33,754 nucleotides of DNA from NCBI GenBank assembly GCA_964483395.1, contig CAZABT010000020.1:1-33754 (forward strand), given 5' to 3'. This document shows, piece by piece, positions 25,661-33,754 of this stretch. Below the pieces are notes generated by a model. It had not been told where the DNA came from, searched no databases, and saw only the letters and a list, made by a program, of their open reading frames with translations. Made by a program: the position numbers and the translations under genes. Within the stretch, counting starts at the first letter, position 1, and each line of letters opens with the position of its first letter. The DNA is from JAAYYM01 sp964483395. Lineage in GTDB: Bacteria > Bacillota > Clostridia > Lachnospirales > Lachnospiraceae.

Positions 25661-26491
25661 ATGGCATGGTGTCCAAATTGTAAAATGGAGTACAGAGAGG
25701 GGATCACCGTATGCAGTGACTGCGGTGCAGAGCTTGTAGAAACGCTGGAGGTGGACGAGAGATGTTCCATTTTGTCCGGTGAAGAAGAACAGATAGAATT
25801 ATTGAAGAAGTTTTTGGAATACAATGATATTTTTTCATGTGTGATCACGCAGCTTCCGGAAGGTGATGCGTATACATATGAACTCAGCGTTTCCAAAGAG
25901 GATGAGGAACTGTCCAAGAGGGCGGCAATTGTGTTCTTGCATGAAACTGCTGCAAGCCAGAATGCGGAAGCAGACGAGTCTGATGCAGAAACGGAAAAAG
26001 AAGAGAAGCCCGAAAAGACGGCAAGGAACTTTATTAAGGCAGAGGAGAAGGCAGAAAGCTTTAAGTCTTCTGCATATGCCTTGACGTTTGTCGGCGTCTT
26101 GGGACTGGCAGCAATGATTCTGATTATGCTTGGAATCATACCGCTGAATTTCGCAACGAATGTTAAGGTGATTGCGTATATCGTATTGGATCTGATGTTC
26201 GTGGTTTTTATTGTTATGGGTGTTCATTCCATGATTTCTGCAAAGAAATATGCAGGAGAGGCAAGCATGGAAAATTCAAAGACAGCAGAAATTCTGGAAT
26301 GGTTTGCCGCATCCTATAAGGCAGAGGCCATTGATCAAATGACAGAGGGTATGGAAGGCGAGGAAGAACTGAAATACTTTAAGCGGACAGAAGTTATGAA
26401 ACGTCTGATTCTGGAACAATATCCCGGACTTGATGAGTCCTATCTGGAGCATTTGATTGATGAACTGTATCAGGGGATTTTTGAAGCATGA
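25661..26491 (+). CDS. Zinc-ribbon membrane protein, DUF2007-like (function unknown)
   Basis: A 276-residue protein beginning with a zinc ribbon (C4, C7, C18, C21). Residues about 33-95 look like a small alpha/beta domain of the putative signal-transducing (DUF2007-like) kind: CSILSGEEEQIELLKKFLEYNDI, then a beta-rich part. A highly acidic/lysine linker (100-130) leads to two membrane helices (about 139-161 and 168-190) and a charged helical C-terminal region of about 85 residues. No catalytic motif is visible. The domain comparison is by eye and uncertain. It follows nfnB by 13 bases and its stop overlaps rlmH (ATGA), so all are likely on one transcript. Confidence 0.85.
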   Translation: MAWCPNCKMEYREGITVCSDCGAELVETLEVDERCSILSGEEEQIELLKKFLEYNDIFSCVITQLPEGDAYTYELSVSKEDEELSKRAAIVFLHETAASQNAEADESDAETEKEEKPEKTARNFIKAEEKAESFKSSAYALTFVGVLGLAAMILIMLGIIPLNFATNVKVIAYIVLDLMFVVFIVMGVHSMISAKKYAGEASMENSKTAEILEWFAASYKAEAIDQMTEGMEGEEELKYFKRTEVMKRLILEQYPGLDESYLEHLIDELYQGIFEA

Positions 26492-26967
26492 ACATTACCG
26501 TAATTTCAGTAGGTAAGATCAAGGAACGATATTACACGGAGGCAGTTGCTGAGTACAGCAAACGTTTGTCGAAATACTGCAAACTCAATATCATAGAGGT
26601 CGCAGACGAAAAGACTCCGGAGCGAAGCAGTCCGCAGCAGGATGAAATCATCCGCAAGAAGGAAGCTGACAGAATCCTGCGGTATATCAAAGAAGATGCC
26701 TATATCATTACTCTGGAAATCGCCGGTACGATGTTGGATTCAAGGCAGCTGGCACAAAAAATAGAGAACCTTGGAATCGCCGGAACAAGCCATATCATGT
26801 TCATCATTGGCGGTTCTATTGGTTTACATGCTTCTGTTTCAGAGCATGCCGATTTCAAACTCAGTTTTTCAGGTATGACATTTCCGCACCAATTGATGCG
26901 GGTCATATTGATGGAACAAATCTATAGAAGCTATAGAATTATAAATAAAGAGCCCTATCATAAATAA
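26488..26967 (+). CDS. rlmH: 23S rRNA (pseudouridine-1915-N3)-methyltransferase
   Basis: A 159-residue SPOUT-class methyltransferase that uses SAM to methylate pseudouridine 1915 in helix 69 of 23S rRNA in assembled ribosomes. It starts with the family's MNITVISVGKIKERYY and holds the knot motifs FIIGGSIGLH and LSFSGMTFPHQLMRVILMEQIYRSYRI, ending in the conserved PYHK. Length is exact for the family. Its ATG overlaps the upstream stop by four bases. trkA starts 23 bases after its stop. Confidence 0.96.
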   Translation: MNITVISVGKIKERYYTEAVAEYSKRLSKYCKLNIIEVADEKTPERSSPQQDEIIRKKEADRILRYIKEDAYIITLEIAGTMLDSRQLAQKIENLGIAGTSHIMFIIGGSIGLHASVSEHADFKLSFSGMTFPHQLMRVILMEQIYRSYRIINKEPYHK

Positions 26968-26990
26968 AGACTCTTGTGTTGGAGGACATT

Positions 26991-28346
26991 ATGCAGATAA
27001 TCATAGTCGGATGCGGCAAGGTAGGTATTAATCTGACGGAGCAGCTCGTTAAGGAAGGACATAATATAGCCGTCATTGATTTAGATAACTCGGTGGTGAC
27101 ATCGGTTTCCAATGAATTTGATGTACTGGGTGTTACAGGAAACGGTGCAAGCTATAATATACAATTGGAGGCGGGACTGGATCATGCGGATCTGCTGATT
27201 GCTGTTGCAGGCTCGGATGAATTAAATCTGTTATGCTGTCTGATTGCAAAGAAGATGGGTAATTGCAATACCATTGCCAGAGTGCGAAATCCCATTTACA
27301 GTAAAGAAATTGATATCATTCGTGAGGAAATGGGTCTGTCCATGATCATTAATCCCGAACTTGCGGCATCTCTTGAAATGTCCAGACTGCTGCGGTTTCC
27401 TTCGGCCAAGAAGATTGATACCTTTGCAAAGGGGCGAGTGGAAATTGTTAAGATTGCGATTTCTGCAGGTTCTCCACTATGCAATCATTCCATTATGGAA
27501 CTGCTGGCAAAATATAAGTATGATGTTCTGGTATGTACCGTGGAACGCGGAGATGAGATTACGATTCCGAATGGCAGCTTTGTATTGAAGGAAAAGGATA
27601 TTATATCTGTGGCGGCAAGTCCGCGCAGCTCTTCTCAGTTGTTTAAGAAGCTTGGGATTGCCAACAGTCAGGTCAAGGATGCAATGATCGTCGGTGGCGG
27701 TGAAATCACCTATTATCTGGCGGCACAGCTTTTGGATATGGGTATTGCGGTCAAAATCATAGAATTAAAGAAGGAACGCTGCGAACAACTGAGTGCATTG
27801 CTTCCGAAGGCAACAATTATTAATGGAGATGCCATAGATCAGAGTTTGCTGTTGGAAGAAGATCTGGCACATGCAGAGGCATTTATTTCGCTGACAAATT
27901 TTGATGAGGAAAATATTCTCCTTTCTTTATTTGCCAAGACTGTTTCCAATGCAAAAATCATTACAAAGATCAACCGCATTTCCTTTGATACGGTCATTGA
28001 TTCACTGGATCTCGGAAGTATCATATACCCGAAGCATGTTACGGCAGAGTATATCATACGTTATGTTCGTGCTATGCAGAATTCCATCGGCAGTAATATC
28101 GAAACACTGTATCAGCTGATTGAAGATAAGGTAGAGGCATTGGAGTTTGTCATCAGAGGAGAATCAGCAGTGGTAGGTGTACCGCTTGAAAAACTGAACC
28201 TAAAGAAGAATCTGCTGCTATGCAGCATTAACCGCCGCGGCAAGATCATTATTCCGCGAGGACAGGATGTGCTGCAGATTGGTGATACAGTGGTGGTTGT
28301 AACTTCTCATAAGGGATTGGATGATATCAGTGACATTTTAGAATAA
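26991..28346 (+). CDS. trkA: Trk potassium uptake system, NAD-binding regulatory subunit
   Basis: A 451-residue cytoplasmic protein with two tandem RCK units, each a Rossmann RCK_N plus RCK_C. The first glycine motif is IIVGCGKVG near the N-terminus, and the second is IVGGGEITYYLA near residue 230. The two RCK_C parts are at about 140-215 and 370-450. It gates TrkH in response to nucleotides. I chose ATG 26991 because GGAGG at 26981-26985 is five bases upstream; a GTG at 26976 would add five residues that overlap the ribosome site. trkH begins 16 bases after its stop, giving the full uptake system. Confidence 0.94.
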   Translation: MQIIIVGCGKVGINLTEQLVKEGHNIAVIDLDNSVVTSVSNEFDVLGVTGNGASYNIQLEAGLDHADLLIAVAGSDELNLLCCLIAKKMGNCNTIARVRNPIYSKEIDIIREEMGLSMIINPELAASLEMSRLLRFPSAKKIDTFAKGRVEIVKIAISAGSPLCNHSIMELLAKYKYDVLVCTVERGDEITIPNGSFVLKEKDIISVAASPRSSSQLFKKLGIANSQVKDAMIVGGGEITYYLAAQLLDMGIAVKIIELKKERCEQLSALLPKATIINGDAIDQSLLLEEDLAHAEAFISLTNFDEENILLSLFAKTVSNAKIITKINRISFDTVIDSLDLGSIIYPKHVTAEYIIRYVRAMQNSIGSNIETLYQLIEDKVEALEFVIRGESAVVGVPLEKLNLKKNLLLCSINRRGKIIIPRGQDVLQIGDTVVVVTSHKGLDDISDILE

Positions 28347-28362
28347 GAATGAGGATGTTGTC

Positions 28363-29802
28363 ATGAATTTTTCGATGATTTTGTTTATACTCGGATGGGT
28401 GTTGGAATTTGAAGCAGGCTTTATGCTGCTGCCATGTATTGTTGCCGCAGCTTATGGTGAACAGCAGGGCTTTGCATACCTGATCGTAGCACTTGTATCT
28501 GCACTGGTGGGTTTTCTGATCGTACGAAGAAAGCCAAAGGATACTGTTTTCTATACGCGTGAGGGCTTTGTTGTCGTAGCACTGAGCTGGCTGATGCTTA
28601 GCTTGATCGGTGCACTGCCGTTTATATTGACTGGAGAAATCCCCAAAATAGAGGATGCCTTATTTGAAACGGTATCGGGCTTTACAACGACTGGTGCGAG
28701 CATTTTGACGGATGTTGAAGCACTGTCACATACGAGTCTGTTTTGGAGAAGCTTTACACACTGGATCGGTGGTATGGGGGTACTGGTCTTTATTTTGGCT
28801 ATCCTTCCGATGACAGGAGGCTACAATATGCATCTGATGCGGGCAGAAAGTCCGGGACATCAGGTTGGAAAGCTGGTTCCGCGTGTCCGCGAATCGGCAA
28901 TGATTTTATATAAGATTTATTTTGTTTTGACTTTAGTACAGATTGTTATACTTTTGATAGCAGGAATGCCTCTTTTTGACACTCTGACCTTATCCTTTGG
29001 TTCAGCGGGTACCGGAGGCTTTGCGATTAAAAATGATGGACTTGCAAGCTATACCAGCCTGCAACAGACGATTATTACAATTTCCATGGCAGTGTTTGGC
29101 GTGAATTTCGGTGTCTATTTTCTGATTGTCAGAAAGAAGTTTAAACAGGCACTTCAGGCCGAGGAGGCCAGGTATTATATATGTATTTTACTCGCGGCAA
29201 CCCTGATCATTGCAGTGAATATCAGGGGCATGTTTGCGTCTTTCGGTGAAGCGATACATCATTCGGCATTTCAGGTGGTATCCATTATGACTACAACAGG
29301 GTATTCCACTGTGGATTTTGACTTGTGGCCGGCAGAGGCCAAGACCATTCTGGTACTGATCATGTTTATTGGTGCCTGTTCGGGAAGCACTGGAGGAGGA
29401 ATGAAGGTATCACGTATTCTGATTCTTGCAAAGACAATTAAAAAAGAGTTGTTATCCCTCATTCATCCGCGCAGCATTAAGAAAATTCAGATAGAGGGAC
29501 GTGTGATTGAGCATGAGATACTGCGTTCCGTGAATGTATTCTTTGCAGCATTTATGTCGATTGTGGCTCTTTCCGTATTTTTGATTTCCTTTGATGGCTG
29601 TGATTTTACAACCAATTTTACTGCGGTTGCGGCGACCATAAATAATATTGGCCCCGGTTTGGCAATGGTCGGACCGATGAGCAATTATTCACATTTTTCT
29701 GCATTTTCCAAGCTGGTTCTGATTTTCGATATGCTGGTGGGAAGGCTGGAGGTATTTCCGATGCTTCTTCTGCTGACACCTGCTACCTGGAAAAAGAGTT
29801 AA
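28363..29802 (+). CDS. trkH: Trk potassium uptake system, membrane subunit
   Basis: A 479-residue polytopic membrane protein of the TrkH/KtrB family. Four pore-loop motifs form the K+ filter: SGFTTTGAS, GSAGTGGF, MTTTGYST, and NNIGPGLA; the conserved GACSGSTGGGMK lies between the third and fourth. The full-length N-terminal helices and the partner trkA with two RCK units fit the TrkH type more than the shorter KtrB type. It imports K+ for turgor and pH control. The ribosome site is GAGGATG, and there is no other gene between it and the nucleoside phosphorylase. Confidence 0.94.
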   Translation: MNFSMILFILGWVLEFEAGFMLLPCIVAAAYGEQQGFAYLIVALVSALVGFLIVRRKPKDTVFYTREGFVVVALSWLMLSLIGALPFILTGEIPKIEDALFETVSGFTTTGASILTDVEALSHTSLFWRSFTHWIGGMGVLVFILAILPMTGGYNMHLMRAESPGHQVGKLVPRVRESAMILYKIYFVLTLVQIVILLIAGMPLFDTLTLSFGSAGTGGFAIKNDGLASYTSLQQTIITISMAVFGVNFGVYFLIVRKKFKQALQAEEARYYICILLAATLIIAVNIRGMFASFGEAIHHSAFQVVSIMTTTGYSTVDFDLWPAEAKTILVLIMFIGACSGSTGGGMKVSRILILAKTIKKELLSLIHPRSIKKIQIEGRVIEHEILRSVNVFFAAFMSIVALSVFLISFDGCDFTTNFTAVAATINNIGPGLAMVGPMSNYSHFSAFSKLVLIFDMLVGRLEVFPMLLLLTPATWKKS

Positions 29803-29832
29803 GCACACGTTGATGAAATGGGAGGTAACGCT

Positions 29833-31140
29833 ATGTACATGGGTGGTCTGATTATCAAAAAAAAAAATGGTGAGGCGCTGTCAAAAGAAGAAATAGAGTT
29901 CATGATAGAAGGGTATGTCAAAGGAGATATTCCTGATTATCAAATGTCTGCCATGATGATGGCAATTTATTTTCAGGGAATGACAGATGAAGAGACGGTA
30001 AATCTGACGATGGCCATGGCACACAGTGGTGATATGCTGGATTTAAGCGCCATTGACGGAGTCAAGGTGGATAAGCACAGTACAGGGGGCGTGGGAGATA
30101 AAACCTCGCTTGTACTCGGGCCAATGGTCGCTGCTCTGGGCGTTCCGATTGCAAAAATGAGCGGCAGAGGACTGGGACACACCGGCGGTACGATTGATAA
30201 GCTGGAGAGTATCATGGGCTTTCACACTGCACTGACAACAGAACAGTTCATTCAAAATGTCAATCGTGTCAAGCTGGCCATTATGGGACAGACCGCGGAT
30301 ATTGCACCTGCGGATAAGAAGCTGTATGCATTGAGAGATGTAACTGCAACGGTGGAGAATATGTCCTTGATCGCAAGCTCAATCATGAGTAAGAAGCTTG
30401 CCGCCGGAGCCGATGCCATTGTTTTGGATGTGAAAACCGGAAGCGGTGCCTTTATGAAAAAGGAATCGGATTCCCGTGCACTTGCCGAAGAAATGGTGAA
30501 GATCGGGAATGCGGCAGGCAGGAAAACAGTTGCTGTCATATCAGATATGGATCAGCCGCTTGGCTATGCCGTAGGAAATGCATTAGAGGTTCGTGAAGCC
30601 ATTGCAACGCTGAAAGGTGAAGGCCCTTCCGATTTGGAAGAATTATGTATCACATTAGGTTCACAGATGCTGCTGTGTGCAGGAAGAGTTGCCGAGGAAC
30701 AGGAGGCAGAAAAACTGCTGCGTGAAACAATTCACAACGGAACCGCACTGGACAAATTTGCAGAATTTGTTCAGGCTCAAGGTGGTGACAGTTCGTGCGT
30801 CTATCAGCCGGATAAGCTTCCGCTTGCGGCTGTGAAAAAAGAAGTACAGTCCACGCAGGCGGGTTATATAGAGAAAATTCTCTGTGAAGAAATCGGAGTT
30901 GCATCGTTGCTGCTTGGCGGAGGAAGAAGGAAGAAGGAAGATACAATTGATCTGTCGGTCGGCATCGTTCTGCATAAAAAAGCAGGTGATTCGGTAGAAA
31001 AGGGAGACTCGCTTGCAACCATCTACGGAAATGATGCAAACAGGATTGAGGAGGCATATCATCGAATTGAGGAAGCCTATTCCTATTCTGTAACAGCTGT
31101 TCCGAAACAGGCATTGATCAAGTGCATTATCAAGGAATAG
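29833..31140 (+). CDS. pdp: Pyrimidine-nucleoside phosphorylase
   Basis: A 435-residue enzyme that splits uridine, deoxyuridine and thymidine with phosphate into base and (deoxy)ribose-1-phosphate, a salvage route. Marks: KVDKHSTGGVGDKTSLVL (phosphate site), MSGRGLGHTGGTIDKLE (family signature), ALRDVTATVE, and SIMSKKLAAGADAIVLDVKTGSGAFMK. These follow the Bacillus Pdp pattern closely, so I prefer Pdp to DeoA-type thymidine phosphorylase. I chose ATG 29833, seven bases after GGGAGG, over the in-frame ATG at 29818 that contains this ribosome site. An 11-A tract at 29857-29867 encodes the KKKN near the N-terminus. Length is normal. The neighbours are not nucleoside genes. Confidence 0.94.
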   Translation: MYMGGLIIKKKNGEALSKEEIEFMIEGYVKGDIPDYQMSAMMMAIYFQGMTDEETVNLTMAMAHSGDMLDLSAIDGVKVDKHSTGGVGDKTSLVLGPMVAALGVPIAKMSGRGLGHTGGTIDKLESIMGFHTALTTEQFIQNVNRVKLAIMGQTADIAPADKKLYALRDVTATVENMSLIASSIMSKKLAAGADAIVLDVKTGSGAFMKKESDSRALAEEMVKIGNAAGRKTVAVISDMDQPLGYAVGNALEVREAIATLKGEGPSDLEELCITLGSQMLLCAGRVAEEQEAEKLLRETIHNGTALDKFAEFVQAQGGDSSCVYQPDKLPLAAVKKEVQSTQAGYIEKILCEEIGVASLLLGGGRRKKEDTIDLSVGIVLHKKAGDSVEKGDSLATIYGNDANRIEEAYHRIEEAYSYSVTAVPKQALIKCIIKE

Positions 31141-31168
31141 GACAACATACCGATGCATATGGTATTAT

Positions 31169-31471
31169 ATGTATAGGAAAAAAGAAAAACGTCCAATGAT
31201 TCATAATGACTTAAAGACAAACATGGTGGAAACACTGCATCTTCCAAAGGATTATGTGCTGGGTTCCGCCATTGTTACGATTACGGGTAATCGGGAGCTC
31301 TTTATTGAAAATTACAGGGGCATACTGGAATATACCTGCGAATCTCTGATGATACAGACTAAGACCTGCAAAATCCATATTCAGGGAAGCCGGCTGGCAA
31401 TCGAATACTATACAAATGAAGAAATGAAAATTACGGGATGCATAGGAAAAATCTACTATCTTGATGATTGA
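31169..31471 (+). CDS. yqfC: Sporulation protein YqfC (YabP/YqfC family)
   Basis: A small protein (100 residues from ATG 31169, 91 from ATG 31196) of the YabP/YqfC family. Family features are LHLPKDYVLGSAIVTITGNRELFIENYRGILEYT followed by a beta-rich C-terminal part with IHIQGSRLAIEYY and ending near GKIYYL. In Bacillus yqfC and yqfD are mother-cell (sigma-E) sporulation genes. Position directly before yqfD confirms the call. The start is undecided: neither ATG has a clear ribosome site, the 91-residue form is closer to the Bacillus length, and a possible -10 box ends just at the upstream ATG. It overlaps the shadow of the yqfD reading frame but not the chosen yqfD start. Confidence 0.88.
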   Translation: MYRKKEKRPMIHNDLKTNMVETLHLPKDYVLGSAIVTITGNRELFIENYRGILEYTCESLMIQTKTCKIHIQGSRLAIEYYTNEEMKITGCIGKIYYLDD

Positions 31472-31487
31472 ACAGGGAGGCCTTCCT

Positions 31488-32699
31488 TTGCTTGTAAAAC
31501 TATTCAAATATTGTCACGGTTATGTCAGAATCAAAGTTTCAGGTTTCTCACCCGAACGTTTTATCAATTTATGCGGCAATCGAAACATTCTGCTTTGGCA
31601 GGTGAAAAGATGTCATGATTCCTACGAAATGTATTTATCTGCGGCTCATTTTTTATGTATTGGTCCTATACTGCGAAAAACAAAGACCAGAGCTATGATC
31701 CTTGAGAAGTATGGGCTTCCGTTTACCGTTCACAAATATAAAAAGAGAAAGCTGTTTCCAATCGGTATCTTATTTTGTGCAGTTTTTTTGTTTACAATGT
31801 CTTTGTTCTTATGGGAAATCAAGATAGAGGGAAATCTGTACCGTACTGATGATGTGATAGAAGATTATCTGGAAGAGATGAAAATTGTTCCGGGCATGTT
31901 CAAAAGCAGCATTTCCTGTGAACTGATTGAAAAGGGTCTGCGGGAAGAATTTGATGATATTACATGGACATCGGCGAAAATTCAGGGAACGTGTCTTGAA
32001 ATACAGATCAAGGAAAATGGATTGCCAAAGGAAGCGGAAACCATCAGTCCTGCCTGTGATCTGGTCGCGGAGAAGGATGGAAAAATTGTAGCTATGATTA
32101 CGCGTTCCGGCGTTCCGATGTGCAGAAAAGATATGGATGTTACAAAAGGGACGATACTGGTGTCCGGTGCAATTCCAATTAAGGATGACGGCGGCAACAT
32201 AACAGATTATCAATATGTAGCCGCAGATGCGGATATCAGAATGAAAACCATCTATTATTATCAGGATGAGTTTGCACTGCGTGACTTGTATAAGGAGTAC
32301 ACGGGACAGGAAAGAAAAAACTATTATATTGCAACGGCAGAGAAAATCATGTATCTGCCCATACTTAGGCAACATTTTCGCCTGTATGATAGCTATATAG
32401 AGGAATTCCGGTTTCCTATCTATAAGGATGTACGCCTGCCTGTCTGTATCGGAATCGGGCACCAAAGGGAATACTATGAAGCAAGCAGAAAATATGATCA
32501 GGATACAGCCCGTAATATTGCCGAGGAGCGTGTTCAAAAATATTGTGAGAAATTAATTGAAAAAGGGGTACAAATAATCACAAATAGTGTTAAAATAGAT
32601 TTTGTGGGTAATCTTTGCAGAGCCTCGGGAAAGATTTATGTCATTGAGTCCGTTGGCAGCAAGCACACAATTTCTGTTATGACGGAGGATACCAAGTGA
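31488..32699 (+). CDS. yqfD: Sporulation protein YqfD
   Basis: A 403-residue membrane protein of the YqfD/SpoIV-associated family, needed for sporulation in Bacillus (role in forespore engulfment and channel assembly is debated). It opens with LVKLFKYCHGYVRIKVSGFSPERFINLC, has one membrane helix at about 89-111, and a large domain of the C-terminal half with IKIEGNLYRTDDVIEDYL and later GTILVSGAIPI. I chose the TTG start at 31488: GGGAGG (31475-31480) lies seven bases upstream and the opening then matches family members. An upstream in-frame TTG/ATG at 31461-31464 would overlap yqfC and contain the ribosome site. phoH overlaps its stop. Confidence 0.92.
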   Translation: MLVKLFKYCHGYVRIKVSGFSPERFINLCGNRNILLWQVKRCHDSYEMYLSAAHFLCIGPILRKTKTRAMILEKYGLPFTVHKYKKRKLFPIGILFCAVFLFTMSLFLWEIKIEGNLYRTDDVIEDYLEEMKIVPGMFKSSISCELIEKGLREEFDDITWTSAKIQGTCLEIQIKENGLPKEAETISPACDLVAEKDGKIVAMITRSGVPMCRKDMDVTKGTILVSGAIPIKDDGGNITDYQYVAADADIRMKTIYYYQDEFALRDLYKEYTGQERKNYYIATAEKIMYLPILRQHFRLYDSYIEEFRFPIYKDVRLPVCIGIGHQREYYEASRKYDQDTARNIAEERVQKYCEKLIEKGVQIITNSVKIDFVGNLCRASGKIYVIESVGSKHTISVMTEDTK

Positions 32700-33703
32700 G
32701 TATATCTGAAGTGTATATCGAAATTCCTTCCAAGGACATGAGTAATGTATTTGGTCAGATGGACGCCAATACTAAGAAAATAGAGCGTACCTTTCAGGTG
32801 TCTGTAATTGAAAGAGACGGCAGGATTAAAATTGTCGGAGAGGATGCTTCCGTCAAAAGTGCTTCTGCAGTTTTGACGCAGCTCTGTCAGTTGTCAGAGC
32901 GTGGAAACATTATCCATGAGCAGAATGTGGATTATACGATTGCCATGGCGATGGAAGAAAATCATGCGGCCGTGCTTGAAATTGACAAGGAACTGATTTG
33001 CCATACCACAAACGGGAAGCCGATCAAGCCCAAAACATTAGGTCAAAAGCAATATATTGATGCTATTCGGAATAAAATGATTGTATTTGGTCTTGGGCCG
33101 GCCGGGACAGGAAAGACCTATCTTGCAATGGCAATGGGGATTACAGCGTTTAAAAATGATGAGGTGAGCCGAATCATACTGACGAGACCGGCAATTGAAG
33201 CAGGCGAGAAGCTTGGCTTTCTGCCCGGGGATCTTCAGAGCAAGGTCGATCCATATCTGCGTCCGCTTTATGATGCGCTATATCAGATCATGGGTGCTGA
33301 AAGTTTTCAAAAGAATATGGAAAAGGGTCTGATTGAGGTGGCTCCGCTGGCTTATATGAGAGGCCGTACACTGGATAATGCGTTTATCATTTTGGATGAA
33401 GCACAGAATACAACACCTGCGCAGATGAAGATGTTTTTGACACGTATCGGTTTCGGCTCTAAGGTAATCATTACGGGTGATATGACACAAAAGGATCTGG
33501 CTCCGGGAACGACTTCAGGATTGGATGTCGCAATCCGGGTGCTTTCAGGAATGGATGACATTGGTTTCTGCCGTTTGACCAGCAAGGATGTTGTCAGACA
33601 TCCGCTTGTCCAGAAAATTGTCCAGGCTTATGAAACATATGAGAGCAAAGAAACGGGAAAAGAGAAAAAAAGAAATCAGGATATCAGACGTAAGAAAAAA
33701 TAA
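32696..33703 (+). CDS. phoH: PhoH-family ATPase
   Basis: A 335-residue cytoplasmic P-loop ATPase. An N-terminal KH-like region (about 15-85) is followed by the PhoH domain: Walker A GPAGTGKT (134-141), LTRPAIEAGEKLGFLPGDLQSKVDPYLRP, Walker B ending D234-E235 in IILDEAQNTTPAQMKMFLTR, and TGDMTQKDL. PhoH proteins are linked to RNA metabolism and are usually next to ybeY and era, but the reaction in the cell is not settled. The start is a GTG that overlaps the yqfD stop by four bases (GTGA), with GGAGG (32684-32688) seven bases upstream. A lysine-rich tail ends the protein. Confidence 0.94.
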   Translation: MSISEVYIEIPSKDMSNVFGQMDANTKKIERTFQVSVIERDGRIKIVGEDASVKSASAVLTQLCQLSERGNIIHEQNVDYTIAMAMEENHAAVLEIDKELICHTTNGKPIKPKTLGQKQYIDAIRNKMIVFGLGPAGTGKTYLAMAMGITAFKNDEVSRIILTRPAIEAGEKLGFLPGDLQSKVDPYLRPLYDALYQIMGAESFQKNMEKGLIEVAPLAYMRGRTLDNAFIILDEAQNTTPAQMKMFLTRIGFGSKVIITGDMTQKDLAPGTTSGLDVAIRVLSGMDDIGFCRLTSKDVVRHPLVQKIVQAYETYESKETGKEKKRNQDIRRKKK

Positions 33704-33717
33704 TCGGAGTACAGTGT

Positions 33718-33754
33718 ATGGAAGAAATGAAATTGAACATTGATCAAAACAGAT
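33718..33754 (+). CDS. Start of the next gene (partial, identity unclear)
   Basis: Twelve codons (MEEMKLNIDQNR) from ATG 33718 to the window edge, with CGGAG at 33705-33709 as ribosome site, 14 bases after phoH. By comparison with the Bacillus order after phoH, the likely candidates are pgpH (7TM-HD phosphodiesterase, yqfF) or ybeY (rRNA maturation endonuclease). The peptide is too short to decide. Confidence 0.6.
   Translation, partial: MEEMKLNIDQNR

Noticed and set aside
31809..32537. Long open frame on the minus strand (242 codons) opposite yqfD
   Set aside because: It lies wholly antisense to a well-recognised gene, has biased Cys/His/Ile composition typical of antisense frames, and no recognisable domain.
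1..33754. CRISPR arrays, insertion sequences, phage or tRNA-linked integration sites
   Set aside because: None seen. There are no regularly spaced repeats, transposase or integrase motifs, or tRNA cloverleafs; the only tandem repeats are the three units at 11224-11266.

Overview
The window looks like ordinary chromosome from a spore-forming-lineage Firmicute, most likely a member of the Lachnospiraceae (class Clostridia). The basis is moderate GC judged by eye, strong AGGAGG-type ribosome binding sites before most genes, the sporulation genes yqfC and yqfD, an Nfn-type flavin/iron-sulfur enzyme pair, a formyl-THF synthetase plus FolD pair, and the order tgt-yajC followed by leuB-ilvD-ilvB. 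I see no tRNA, rRNA, CRISPR array, insertion sequence, phage gene or attachment site. The assignment is by recognition of protein families only; no database search was run.

Layout. Bases 1-460 hold the end of tgt and yajC, closed by a terminator. A promoter then starts a branched-chain amino acid block (leuB, ilvD, ilvB, 635-5136), followed by a membrane-anchored L,D-transpeptidase (5159-6583) and the serine genes serC and serA (6626-8871), closed by a strong terminator. Next is an accessory-looking stretch (8940-11340): a 634-residue surface protein with an internal duplication, a convergent 80-residue gene of unknown function (the only minus-strand gene), and a short divergent intergenic region with three direct repeats. 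From 11340 onward all genes are on the plus strand: a DUF1015 protein coupled to the glycogen branching enzyme glgB, an MscS-type channel, uppP, ftsK/spoIIIE, fhs, folD, a zinc-ribbon/TPR membrane protein, the two Nfn subunits, a second zinc-ribbon membrane protein, rlmH, the potassium uptake pair trkA-trkH, pyrimidine-nucleoside phosphorylase, and the yqfC-yqfD-phoH cluster. The window ends 37 bases into the next gene.

How the genes fit together. leuB, ilvD and ilvB cover three steps of Leu/Ile/Val synthesis; the rest (leuA, leuCD, ilvC, ilvN) is not here. serC and serA cover two of the three steps to serine, and no phosphoserine phosphatase (serB) is visible. Serine-derived one-carbon units link to fhs and folD. 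Nfn balances NADH, NADPH and reduced ferredoxin. uppP, the L,D-transpeptidase, MscS and FtsK relate to the envelope and division; trkA-trkH and mscS relate to osmotic homeostasis.

Nothing here amounts to a clear new defence, mobile or biosynthetic system. The items most worth a second look are: SerA, which appears to lack the usual catalytic glutamate; the DUF1015 protein with a DGHHR motif, close to a serine locus without serB; the convergent gene pair whose last codons and stops are written by one shared palindrome; the direct repeats between two divergent promoters; an 11-A tract at the start of the pyrimidine phosphorylase gene; and two unrelated zinc-ribbon membrane proteins bracketing the Nfn genes.
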